From JAMBLL01 sp964387145 (GTDB lineage: Bacteria > Actinomycetota > Acidimicrobiia > Spongiisociales > UBA5794), in contig CAYLVM010000012.1 of assembly GCA_964387145.1 (NCBI GenBank), forward strand, positions 1 through 34,117: a stretch of 34,117 bases of DNA, given 5' to 3'. The notes beneath the pieces were generated by a model. It was not told the DNA's origin, did not search any database, and worked only from the letters and a program-made list of their open reading frames with translations. Every line of letters starts with the position of its first letter. Positions within the stretch are counted from its first letter, which is position 1. The translations under genes were made by a program, and so were the position numbers. Shown in pieces: positions 7,926 through 15,081 of this stretch.

Positions 7926-8155
7926 ATGCGGATGACCGGACAGGTCAGCGTTCTCACGATGCCGGGAACCGGTTGAATCTCGCTGACGACGAGGTGCCCG
8001 AGTGCGTCGACGTCGGATGCTCGTGCAGCGACGATCACATCGTACGGGCCCGTCACCGCCTCGGACGAGTCGACCCCATCGATCTCGCCGATCGCGTGGG
8101 CGACTTCAGATGCTCTGCCGCTGTCCGTTTGTATGAGTACATATGCTTGGACCAT
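7922..8155 (-). CDS. Stand-alone Lrp/AsnC ligand-binding (RAM) domain protein
   Basis: 77 residues, only the alpha/beta effector-binding domain of the Lrp/AsnC family, without a helix-turn-helix. The pattern AYVLIQT...GEIDGVDSSEAVTGPYDVIVAARASD is typical of these stand-alone domains. They usually form ring-like oligomers and may bind amino acids or associate with full-length Lrp proteins; the partner is unknown. The start ATG at 8155 is preceded by TAGCGT at a 6-nt distance (leaderless). It overlaps the ddl stop tail to tail. Confidence 0.85.
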   Translation of the reverse strand: MVQAYVLIQTDSGRASEVAHAIGEIDGVDSSEAVTGPYDVIVAARASDVDALGHLVVSEIQPVPGIVRTLTCPVIRI

Positions 8156-8161
8156 GCCCCA

Positions 8162-8167
8162 ACGCTA
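8162..8167 (-). promoter_or_regulatory. -10 hexamer, leaderless promoter of the Lrp-type gene
   Basis: On the minus strand TAGCGT is followed by 6 nt and the ATG at 8155. Confidence 0.45.
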
Positions 8168-8220
8168 GCAGCTACCGAGAGGCGTATTGCGCGGTGCGAG
8201 GACACACCGAGGAAGGGGCC

Positions 8221-8255
8221 GTTCTCCGTTTACCGTTCTCCGTTTGCCGTTTACC
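8221..8255. repeat. Heptanucleotide tandem repeat A (five units)
   Basis: There are five contiguous 7-bp units of the form GTTYNCC, such as GTTCTCC and GTTTACC. Equivalently this is a 14-bp unit duplicated with one mismatch plus half a unit. It lies in the 200-bp spacer between the cold-shock-like gene and the Lrp-type gene, both on the minus strand. Confidence 0.75.
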
Positions 8256-8262
8256 GACAAGA

Positions 8263-8276
8263 CCTGAACATTCAGG
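8263..8276. repeat. Short inverted repeat in the same spacer
   Basis: CCTGAA and TTCAGG are separated by CA. It is too short for a convincing terminator and has no U-tract. It might be a protein-binding site, but there is no support beyond symmetry. Confidence 0.35.
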
Positions 8277-8333
8277 AGCAGTCCGAGTTTCCGACTGTGA
8301 GCTGTAAACCCGCCGATCGCATCCGCCGATCCT

Positions 8334-8362
8334 CCAAGTACCAAGTACCAGGTACTTGGTAC
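8334..8362. repeat. Heptanucleotide repeat B with 12-bp palindrome
   Basis: There are three 7-bp units close to CCAAGTA (8334, 8341, 8348) and then CTTGGTA. The units form a near-perfect palindrome, with 12-bp arms at 8338-8349 and 8351-8362 around a single A. It lies 5 nt past the stop codon of the cold-shock-like gene, so it would form a hairpin at the 3' end of the rpmB transcript, though no U-tract follows. Confidence 0.75.
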
Positions 8363-8367
8363 CTCCC

Positions 8368-8580
8368 TCAGTACCCGTCTGAGCCGAAGCGGAGGTTGAC
8401 GGCAACGGGCGGAGTATCGCCCGTGATGTCGAAACGGACCCGCTGGCCCTGCCGGAGGAGGCGGAACATGGAACCATCGAGACTTCCCGGCTTGAGAAAT
8501 ACCTCGGAACGGTCGTCATCGCGAACGATGATCCCGACTTTCGTAGCGCCGTCGTACGCCTTGACGACGCCTTGGCTCAT
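8368..8580 (-). CDS. Divergent cold-shock-domain-like small protein
   Basis: 70 residues. The order of strands resembles a cold-shock domain: GVVKAYDGATKVGIIVRDDDRSEVFLKP, then LLRQGQRVRFDITGDTPPVAVNLR, matching the CSD GxVKWF...GFGFI...DVFVH...GQxVxF...A.NV. The aromatic RNP1 and RNP2 residues that stack on nucleic acid are mostly replaced (KVGIIV for GFGFI, VFLKP for VFVHF), so nucleic-acid binding is uncertain. The ATG at 8580 overlaps the rpmB stop (ATGA), which implies translational coupling to ribosomal protein L28. A longer reading of the frame would overlap rpmB entirely and is rejected. Confidence 0.75.
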   Translation of the reverse strand: MSQGVVKAYDGATKVGIIVRDDDRSEVFLKPGSLDGSMFRLLRQGQRVRFDITGDTPPVAVNLRFGSDGY

Positions 8581-8765
8581 CGCTTCTCGACCTTGCCAGC
8601 TTTGATGCACGAGGTGCAGACGCGTGCCCGGCGCGAGTTGCTGCCGTGCTTGACGCGAATCTTCTGGATGTTGGGTCTCCACGTCTTGGAAGACCGCTTG
8701 TGCGAGAAAGAAACTTGTTTGCCGGTCCACGGCTCCTTGCCGCAGATCTCACATCTGTATGCCAT
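8577..8765 (-). CDS. rpmB: 50S ribosomal protein L28
   Basis: 62 residues. MAYRCEICGKEP...SFSHKRSSKTWRPNIQKIRVK is L28. Cys5, Cys8, Cys50 and Cys53 form two CxxC pairs, so this is the zinc-binding form. The start is ATG 8765, with AGGAGG at 8777-8782 (11-nt spacing); longer starts upstream lack support. It is followed by an overlapping small cold-shock-like gene. Confidence 0.95.
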   Translation of the reverse strand: MAYRCEICGKEPWTGKQVSFSHKRSSKTWRPNIQKIRVKHGSNSRRARVCTSCIKAGKVEKR

Positions 8766-8795
8766 GTGGGGGTGAACCTCCTGAGGTGCTGCCAG

Positions 8796-8801
8796 AGAAT
8801 A
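8796..8801 (-). promoter_or_regulatory. -10 hexamer of the rpmB promoter
   Basis: TATTCT on the minus strand lies about 30 nt before the rpmB start. Unlike most promoters in this window it leaves a short leader that contains a strong AGGAGG. Confidence 0.4.
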
Positions 8802-8882
8802 GCAGCGGGGGTACCGTACTCGGCTCCGGCGTGACGATGTGCATGCTGGCATTGTCTTCAACACGCGACCAACATCAGGGTC

Positions 8883-11075
8883 ATGCCACCACCTGCCACC
8901 GATTCATATCGAACCCTTGCGTACCTCGCCGACATCGAGGTGATCAACGTCACCGGGGTCGGCCCCGTGTCCGCAAGGAAACTCCACGGTCAGGGTGTCA
9001 CCTCGGTCGCAGAACTCCTCCTGTCGGTGCCCCGTCGCTACCTCGACCGTAGCCAGATCTTCGCGATCACAGACGCACCGGTCGATGAGGAAGTCACGAT
9101 CGCTGGAAGAGTCACCCGTTTCTCGAAGCGCCGTATCTCGCGGGGTCGCACGATGGTGGAGGCCAGCCTCGCCGACGGTACCGGCACCGTGCGCGTCGTG
9201 TGGTTCAACCCGTATGTCAGACTCGCCGAGGGTGATGAGGTTGCGCTCAGTGGCAAGCTCGAGCGTTTCCGGGGATCGTTGCAGATGAAGGGACCCGACA
9301 TCGACCACCTGTCGGGTCCACAAGCTCTCGTGACCGGACGCGTCGTACCCGTCTACGGGGGACTTGGAGGGCTCAAGCCCCACAAGATTCGGGAAGTGGT
9401 CGACAGCGCGCTCCGCCGGTCACTGCCCATCGCCGACGTGCTTCCCGACGACGTTCGAGAGCAGCTCTCGCTCGTCGACCGTTCGACGTCGTTTCGCGAC
9501 ATCCACTTTCCCGAGACGTACGATGCGATCACTCCGGCGAGACGTCGACTGATCTTCGATGAGTTCCTTCGTATCCAGATGGCTCTGCGGGTTCGTGCTC
9601 ACGACGTCTTCGAGTCGAGAGCCGGAATCGCCAACGCTGTTCACGGACCCCTGTTCGAGCGGTTCGTTGCCAGCCTTCCGTACACACTGACCGATGCGCA
9701 GGAGCATGTGCTCACAGAGATGCTCGACGACATGGCCTCGACGATGCCCATGCACCGGCTCCTCCAGGGGGAAGTCGGGTCAGGCAAGACGGTCGTGGTC
9801 ATCGCAGCGCTGCTCGCTTCGGTGGAGAGCGGTCACCAGGGTACGGTCATGGCACCGACGGAAGTGCTGGCAACCCAGCACTACCTTGGCACGGCGCTCG
9901 CTCTCGAGAACGCTCGGATGGCACCCGAGACACTCGACATCGGGGCAGCAGGGACGACCTCGTTGTTCCACGGGGATGAGTCGACGGTGGATCGGCCGGT
10001 GAGGATCGGGCTGTTCACATCCGGGCGCGTGGTGGTCAACTTCGTCCGAGGAGAGGTCGGGCGGGAGCAAGGTCTTGCGTGGCTGAAGGACGGGACGATC
10101 GACATCGCCTTCGGCACCCAGGCGTTGATCCAGGAAGGTGTTGCCTTCGAGTCGCTCGGCATCACGGTCGTCGATGAACAGCACCGCTTCGGTGTCGAGC
10201 AGCGCGTCGTGCTTCGCGATTCGGCAGCCGGAGACAACGTCCCGGACCTCCTGTTGATGACCGCCACGCCGATCCCGCGCACCCTTGCAATGACGCTCTA
10301 TGGCGACCTCGATGTGTCGGTGATCGACGAGCTGCCTCCGGGGCGCTCACCGATAGAAACGATCGCCATGCCACAGGATGCCGACGATGAGATCGACGCT
10401 TCCATCGTCGACGCGGTGGCGTCGGGCAACCAGGTGTTCGTCGTGTGCCCGCTCGTCGATGACTCGCAGAAGATCGATGCCCGATCTGCCACGGCCGAGT
10501 TCTCGAGAGTGTCGTCGGTGCTGCCGGAGCTTCGCGTTGAGTTGCTCCACGGACAGATGCGGTCGGAGGACAAGGCCCGGATCATGGCAAGGGTCGTCGC
10601 CGGCGAGATCGATGTGCTGGTGTCGACCACCGTGATCGAGGTGGGCATCGATGTACCGAATGCGACGTTGATGGTCATTCGCGATGCCGACCGCTTCGGC
10701 CTCAGCCAACTCCATCAACTTCGTGGACGTGTCGGCCGTGGCAGTCACGGCGGCACGTGCATCCTCGCTGCGGACGTCTCGAGCGGAGACGCCATGGAGC
10801 GCATCGAAGCGATGGCCTCGACATCCGACGGGTTTGCGCTCGCCACGATCGATCTCGCCATCAGAGGTCAAGGGACCGTGTTCGCCGGCGCACAGTCCGG
10901 CGCCCCCGACCTCGAGCTTGCCGATATCCTGAGGGATCACGAACTGCTCGAGGCGGCGAATCGCGTCGCGACTCGTGCCGTGACAGATGACCGTGACGGC
11001 GCGTTCGTCTCCGGGGTCATGGCGGAGGTCGAGAAGTTCTTCGGCCGGGACGCAGAGTGGCTTTCGAGGAGTTGA
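8883..11075 (+). CDS. recG: ATP-dependent DNA helicase RecG
   Basis: 730 residues. It remodels stalled replication forks and branch-migrates junctions. An N-terminal HhH-like part (INVTGVGPVSARKL, 21-34) precedes the wedge OB-fold (about 60-145). The helicase core has motif I GEVGSGKT (about 296-303), DEQHRFG (about 430), TATPIPRT (about 459) and QLRGRVGRG (about 611-619). Between motif Ia and the DEQH box there is an extra segment of a few dozen residues (about 340-395) compared with E. coli RecG. The ATG at 8883 has only a weak upstream AGGG. It heads the recG–rsmD–coaD–DivIVA-like operon; rsmD starts 3 nt after its stop. Confidence 0.95.
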   Translation: MPPPATDSYRTLAYLADIEVINVTGVGPVSARKLHGQGVTSVAELLLSVPRRYLDRSQIFAITDAPVDEEVTIAGRVTRFSKRRISRGRTMVEASLADGTGTVRVVWFNPYVRLAEGDEVALSGKLERFRGSLQMKGPDIDHLSGPQALVTGRVVPVYGGLGGLKPHKIREVVDSALRRSLPIADVLPDDVREQLSLVDRSTSFRDIHFPETYDAITPARRRLIFDEFLRIQMALRVRAHDVFESRAGIANAVHGPLFERFVASLPYTLTDAQEHVLTEMLDDMASTMPMHRLLQGEVGSGKTVVVIAALLASVESGHQGTVMAPTEVLATQHYLGTALALENARMAPETLDIGAAGTTSLFHGDESTVDRPVRIGLFTSGRVVVNFVRGEVGREQGLAWLKDGTIDIAFGTQALIQEGVAFESLGITVVDEQHRFGVEQRVVLRDSAAGDNVPDLLLMTATPIPRTLAMTLYGDLDVSVIDELPPGRSPIETIAMPQDADDEIDASIVDAVASGNQVFVVCPLVDDSQKIDARSATAEFSRVSSVLPELRVELLHGQMRSEDKARIMARVVAGEIDVLVSTTVIEVGIDVPNATLMVIRDADRFGLSQLHQLRGRVGRGSHGGTCILAADVSSGDAMERIEAMASTSDGFALATIDLAIRGQGTVFAGAQSGAPDLELADILRDHELLEAANRVATRAVTDDRDGAFVSGVMAEVEKFFGRDAEWLSRS

Positions 11076-11077
11076 AC

Positions 11078-11614
11078 ATGAGGATCATCGCTGGTGAGGC
11101 AAGGGGTCGGAGGCTCGGTGTTCCTGCCTCTGGCACACGGCCGATGACGGGTCGTGCGCGAGAGTCCATCTTTTCGATCCTCACGCAGCGCCTCGTCGGT
11201 GCCACGATCCTCGACCTCTACGCAGGCTCCGGCTCGCTCGGCCTCGAGGCGCTCAGCAGGGGAGCAGACGAGGTCACGTTCGTGGAGCAGAACCGGGCCG
11301 CCATCAGGATCATCGAGGCGAACGTCGAAGCAGTCGGGCTCGGCGGGTCGGTGGTACAGGGCTCGGTGTCGTCGGTTCTGGCCCGGCTGGCTCCCATCTA
11401 CGACATCGTTTTCCTCGATCCGCCGTACTCGGATCCCGACGAGATGGTGACGGAGATCCTCACACGACTCGAGGGTGTGCTCGCACCTGGGGGCGTTGTC
11501 GTCCTCCATCGTCAAGCGGCAAGCAGCCCGGCGATGCCCGAATTCCTCACTTGTATCGACGAGCGGCGTTACGGTGATGCCGTAGTCACCATGATGGAGA
11601 AGGCGACGTCGTGA
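11078..11614 (+). CDS. rsmD: 16S rRNA (guanine(966)-N2)-methyltransferase
   Basis: 178 residues. It methylates G966 of 16S rRNA during 30S assembly. The N-terminal MRIIAGEARGRRL and RPMTGRARESIF are characteristic; the SAM-binding motif is DLYAGSGSLGLEALSRG (46-62) and the catalytic motif DPPY is at 114-117. ATG 11078 is preferred over the in-frame GTG at 11057 because GAGGAG (11066-11071) lies 6 nt upstream and the family begins with M(R)IIAG. Its stop overlaps the coaD start. Confidence 0.95.
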   Translation: MRIIAGEARGRRLGVPASGTRPMTGRARESIFSILTQRLVGATILDLYAGSGSLGLEALSRGADEVTFVEQNRAAIRIIEANVEAVGLGGSVVQGSVSSVLARLAPIYDIVFLDPPYSDPDEMVTEILTRLEGVLAPGGVVVLHRQAASSPAMPEFLTCIDERRYGDAVVTMMEKATS

Positions 11615-12087
11615 TAACAGCTCTCGTGCCAGGTAGTTTCGACCCACCGACGAAGGGACACCTCGATGTCGTGGAGCGGTGCGCGGCACTCTTCGATGTC
11701 GTTGTTGTATCCGTCGTGCACAACCCTTCGAAGGAGCCGTTGTTCACGGCAGCCGAACGGGTCGCGCTGCTCGAGGAGTGTTGCGAGCAGTGGCCCAACG
11801 TCCGGGTCGCGTCCTTCGAGGGACTGCTCGTCGACTTCGCGCTCGAGATGGGGGCCAAGACCGTGGTCAAGGGGTTGCGGGCCGTCACCGATTTCGAGTA
11901 TGAGATCCAGATGTCCCAGATGAACCGGCACCTCTCGGGTGAGGTCGTCTCGATGTTCGTTGCGACGAAGCCGGAGTACGGTTACCTCTCGTCATCACTC
12001 GTCAAGGAAGTGGCGCGACTCGGCGGATCGGTCGATGCGCTCGTGCCCGACCCCGTCGCCAAAGCGCTGAAGGAGCGTCTCGAATGA
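11611..12087 (+). CDS. coaD: Pantetheine-phosphate adenylyltransferase
   Basis: 158 residues. It transfers AMP from ATP to 4'-phosphopantetheine, the penultimate step of coenzyme A synthesis. The nucleotidyltransferase motif is PGSFDPPTKGH (7-17), and the SSS segment EYGYLSSSLVKEVA lies near residues 128-141. The start is GTG 11611, overlapping the rsmD stop (GTGA). The rsmD–coaD pair is a common bacterial arrangement. Confidence 0.95.
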   Translation: MITALVPGSFDPPTKGHLDVVERCAALFDVVVVSVVHNPSKEPLFTAAERVALLEECCEQWPNVRVASFEGLLVDFALEMGAKTVVKGLRAVTDFEYEIQMSQMNRHLSGEVVSMFVATKPEYGYLSSSLVKEVARLGGSVDALVPDPVAKALKERLE

Positions 12088-12605
12088 TCGATCACCCCGA
12101 AGAGGCACGACCGTCACCCCCGGTACCCGGTCGGATCGCCGACTTGCTCGAAGATCTCATCTCTGAGATCGAGGCTGCCCGTGCGGTGCCGTTGTCGAAC
12201 AACGTCATGATCAACCAGGAAGATCTCCTCGATCGCCTCCATCAGGCATCCGAGGAACTCCCCGAGGAACTGCGGGCAGCTCGATGGATGGTCCGTGAGC
12301 GTGAGTCGTACATCGCACGTACGAACGAGAAGGCACGCGAGCTGATCGCCAACGCCAAGGCAGAGTCCGAACGCCTCGTGTCGGAGAACTACATCGTGCA
12401 GGAAGCGGTCGAAGAAGCGAACACGCTTGTGCGCAACGCAGAGAGTGAAGCGCGACGGATCCGCCTCGAAGCAGAGGACTACGCCGAACGCCACCTCGGT
12501 GAAGCAGAGACCGTGCTTGGTGAGCTCTACCGATACGTCACCGAGGCGAGAGCGGAGCTGCACAAGGCACTCCCGCCGTCACCCGAGCCTCCAATCTCGG
12601 GTTAG
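12084..12605 (+). CDS. DivIVA/ATP-synthase-B-like coiled-coil protein
   Basis: 173 residues, almost entirely helical. A DivIVA-like N-terminal part (RIADLLEDLISEIEAA, then NQEDLLDRLHQA) is followed by a long charged coiled coil (about 70-160; heptad-rich stretches such as ARELIANAKAESERLV and EARRIRLEAEDYAERH). It has no membrane segment. It resembles the conserved actinobacterial protein encoded before the yceD–rpmF–rnc–smc–ftsY block (Rv2927c-like), of uncertain role, perhaps cell-pole or division scaffolding. Its start overlaps the coaD stop (ATGA). Confidence 0.75.
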   Translation: MIDHPEEARPSPPVPGRIADLLEDLISEIEAARAVPLSNNVMINQEDLLDRLHQASEELPEELRAARWMVRERESYIARTNEKARELIANAKAESERLVSENYIVQEAVEEANTLVRNAESEARRIRLEAEDYAERHLGEAETVLGELYRYVTEARAELHKALPPSPEPPISG

Positions 12606-12635
12606 CGACGAGCGCGCATCCCCGATCGGTTCGGG

Positions 12636-12641
12636 TACGCT
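12636..12641 (+). promoter_or_regulatory. -10 hexamer, leaderless promoter of the yceD operon
   Basis: TACGCT is followed by CGCACC and the ATG at 12648. It starts a new transcription unit for yceD–rpmF–plsX–rnc. Confidence 0.45.
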
Positions 12642-12647
12642 CGCACC

Positions 12648-13154
12648 ATGGCAAAAAGTGCATTTCTCCTCAACGTGGCCGATCTCGTCGGCAGAGACGC
12701 ATCACCGCGCCCGGTGGTCGTAGCTGCATCTGTCGACTGGGGGATCGAGATGAGCGTGGTCGACCCGGAAGTCGAGATCGTCGCCGATCTCATCCTGCAT
12801 CCGGTGTCGGGAGGCGTGGCCGTGACGGGGGCAGTGACGTATACGACGCTCGATACCTGCTTCCGGTGCCTCGACGCGATGCGCACGGAGCGCCGGGCAA
12901 GCATCGGTGCGTTGTTCGACACGAGCGACGATGACGATGAGAGCTATCCGCTTGTCGGCAATGAGATCGACGTCGAGCAGCTCCTGCGTGACGAGGTTCT
13001 CCTTGCACTACCGGTCGTCCAGGAGTGTCAGAAGAGCAGTTGCGCAGTTGTGAGAAATGTACAAGTAGACTTGGAAACAGTCACGGCGGATGATGAAGGC
13101 GAATCTCGTTCGCCCTTCGCCGTCCTCAAGGACTTCCTCGAGTCCGAGGATTGA
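12648..13154 (+). CDS. DUF177/YceD-family protein
   Basis: 168 residues. It belongs to the DUF177 (YceD) family, which is linked to 23S rRNA accumulation and is almost always encoded beside rpmF. Cys71 and Cys74 (CFRCL) and Cys127 and Cys132 (CQKSSC) fit the family's paired cysteines, probably a metal site. The C-terminus ends in the family-typical RSPFAVLKDFLE. Start ATG 12648. It is followed 18 nt later by rpmF, as expected. Confidence 0.88.
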   Translation: MAKSAFLLNVADLVGRDASPRPVVVAASVDWGIEMSVVDPEVEIVADLILHPVSGGVAVTGAVTYTTLDTCFRCLDAMRTERRASIGALFDTSDDDDESYPLVGNEIDVEQLLRDEVLLALPVVQECQKSSCAVVRNVQVDLETVTADDEGESRSPFAVLKDFLESED

Positions 13155-13172
13155 ACAGAAGAGGTTTTCACC

Positions 13173-13349
13173 ATGGCAGTGCCGAAGAAGAAGATGTCGC
13201 GGTCCCGGACCCGACGCCGGAAGGCCCAGTGGAAGGTCGCAAGACCGACCATCGCTCGTTGCTCGACGTGCAACGCCCCGCACGCGCCGCATCGCGCGTG
13301 CTCGAACTGCGGCAACTACAACGGGCGCGAAGTCATCGAAGCGTCGTAG
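13173..13349 (+). CDS. rpmF: 50S ribosomal protein L32
   Basis: 58 residues, starting MAVPKKKMSRSRTRRRKAQW, the L32 signature. Cys30, Cys33, Cys43 and Cys46 form a zinc ribbon. ATG 13173 has GAGG about 9 nt upstream. It lies between yceD and plsX in the classic order and ends 5 nt before plsX. A longer overlapping frame covers this stretch but encodes nothing recognisable until plsX begins. Confidence 0.95.
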   Translation: MAVPKKKMSRSRTRRRKAQWKVARPTIARCSTCNAPHAPHRACSNCGNYNGREVIEAS

Positions 13350-13354
13350 AGAAC

Positions 13355-14332
13355 ATGTCCTTGATCGCCGTAGATGCCATGGGGGGCGACACGGCTCCTC
13401 GTGAGATCGTCGAGGGTGCAATCCTCGCGGCCGTCGGCGGTATCGACATCGTGCTCGTCGGAGACGAGGAGCAGATCGCGCCTCTTCTCGAAGGCAGAGA
13501 CATCTCGATCGTGGTTCGCCATGCGGGCCAGATCATCGATATGAACGACGATCCGACTCACGCGATCCGCGACAAGAAGGATGCATCGATCGTCGTTGCA
13601 GCCAGGATGGTTGCCGACGGCGAAGCCGACGCCCTCGTGTCGGCAGGATCGACCGGTGCAGCGATGGCGTGCGCAGCGTTCATCATCGGTCGTCTCAAAG
13701 GTGTCGCCCGACCCGCCATTGGATCCATCTTCCCGACGGGTCATGTCATCATGGATGTCGGGGCCAACCTCGAGTGCAAACCTGAGCACCTCCTTCAGTT
13801 CGCGGTGATGGGTTCCGCTCTCGCACAGGTGTACCGCGATGTCGAGAAGCCACGCGTCGGCCTGCTCAACATCGGCGAAGAGCGCTCGAAGGGTCGAACG
13901 CTCGAGAAAGAGTCCTACGAGCTCCTTTCAGCGAGCACTGCGATCGAGTTCATCGGGAACGTCGAAGGCAGAGACCTCGCAGCCAACACAGCCGATGTGA
14001 TCGTCACGGACGGCTTCACGGGGAACGTCTTCCTCAAGACGAGCGAAGGTGCAGGCAAGGTGATCCAGAGGATGGTCTTCGAGATGCTCGCCAAGCCCGA
14101 GTACCAGTCGGCCGTTGCAGAGCTCATGCCGGTCTTCATGGAACTGCGAGAGCGGTTGTCGTCTGAGACGATCGGCGGGGCCCACCTCGTGGGAACCAAG
14201 GGTGTTGTCGTGATAGCGCACGGCAGCTCCTCGCGTGTTGCGATAAGCAACGCCATCGAGATCGCCGCCGCGGGTGTCGACCAGGGACTCGTCGACGTGA
14301 TCTCGGTCGGGATCTCCGCCGCGATGCGTTGA
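13355..14332 (+). CDS. plsX: Phosphate acyltransferase PlsX
   Basis: 325 residues. It makes acyl-phosphate from acyl-ACP for glycerolipid synthesis. Its start SLIAVDAMGGDTAPREIVEGA is diagnostic; further family segments are VSAGSTGAAMA, KGVARPAIGSIFP, DVGANLECKPEHL and VTDGFTGNVFLKT. The start is ATG 13355, 5 nt after the rpmF stop; the frame extends upstream through rpmF but that part is noise. rnc follows with touching ends. Together with fabI it covers fatty acid to phospholipid supply in this window. Confidence 0.95.
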   Translation: MSLIAVDAMGGDTAPREIVEGAILAAVGGIDIVLVGDEEQIAPLLEGRDISIVVRHAGQIIDMNDDPTHAIRDKKDASIVVAARMVADGEADALVSAGSTGAAMACAAFIIGRLKGVARPAIGSIFPTGHVIMDVGANLECKPEHLLQFAVMGSALAQVYRDVEKPRVGLLNIGEERSKGRTLEKESYELLSASTAIEFIGNVEGRDLAANTADVIVTDGFTGNVFLKTSEGAGKVIQRMVFEMLAKPEYQSAVAELMPVFMELRERLSSETIGGAHLVGTKGVVVIAHGSSSRVAISNAIEIAAAGVDQGLVDVISVGISAAMR

Positions 14333-14334
14333 CG

Positions 14335-15024
14335 ATGTCTCCGTGCGATCCGTCCATCGCCGATCTCGAACAGCGATTGGCGTATCGATTCGAGCAGCCG
14401 TCCCTGGTGTGCGAAGCCGTCACCCACGCCTCCTATACAGCCGAGAATGCTGATGCGGTCTCCTACGAGCGCCTCGAATTTCTCGGAGATGCCGTCCTGG
14501 AACTGGTCGCCACGTGCATCATCTACGAGATGATGCCCGACGCACCCGAAGGTGAGATGACGAAGATGCGCGCCTCGGTCGTCGACGAAACGTCGCTTGC
14601 CGACGTGGCCGTCGAGCTCGGTGTTCCGTCGGTCATCAGACTGGGGAGGGGCGAGGATCAATCCGGTGGTCGCCACAAGCGCTCGATCCAGTCCGACGTT
14701 GTCGAGGCGCTGCTCGGAGCGGTGTTCCTCGATGGTGGGTGGCAGGAGGCGGAGCGAGTCGTACGGACGGTGTGGGGGCCGATGATCGATGCCAGGAACA
14801 GATCGACCGATGTAATGGACGCGCGCTCCCGCCTTCAAGAACTCCTCGCAGGAGAGGGTCGCGTGGTGAGCTTCGCCTACGACAGATCCGGACCAGACCA
14901 TGCAGCTGAGTTCACCGCCAGGGCGTTGGTGGACGGCGAGGTCGTCGCCGTGGGTACCGGGGGATCGAAGAAGGCAGCGGCGATCGACGCGGCAAGGGTT
15001 GCGCTCGAATCAGGGACGTCGTGA
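14335..15024 (+). CDS. rnc: Ribonuclease III
   Basis: 229 residues. It cleaves double-stranded RNA, including the rRNA precursor. The signature ERLEFLGDAVLEL is at 45-57, the second acidic cluster is QSDVVEALLGAVFLDGG (about 118-134), and a dsRNA-binding domain covers about 155-229 (DARSRLQELLAG...KKAAAIDAARVALE). ATG 14335 is preferred; a TTG at 14329 overlapping the plsX stop would add two residues. There is no strong ribosome binding site, so coupling to plsX is likely. The mutM gene that often follows rnc in actinobacteria is absent. Confidence 0.94.
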   Translation: MSPCDPSIADLEQRLAYRFEQPSLVCEAVTHASYTAENADAVSYERLEFLGDAVLELVATCIIYEMMPDAPEGEMTKMRASVVDETSLADVAVELGVPSVIRLGRGEDQSGGRHKRSIQSDVVEALLGAVFLDGGWQEAERVVRTVWGPMIDARNRSTDVMDARSRLQELLAGEGRVVSFAYDRSGPDHAAEFTARALVDGEVVAVGTGGSKKAAAIDAARVALESGTS

Positions 15025-15043
15025 GCGCGACGAGCAAAAAGGA

Positions 15044-15073
15044 TTACAACCGTGTAATTCGCTCTGGTAACCT
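15044..15073 (+). promoter_or_regulatory. smc promoter with -35 and -10, leaderless
   Basis: TTACAA (15044-15049) and TAACCT (15068-15073) are separated by 18 nt. The GTG start of smc follows 8 nt after the -10, so transcription would start at or just before the start codon. This is the only leaderless promoter here with a visible -35. Confidence 0.55.
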
Positions 15074-15081
15074 CTGTACTC

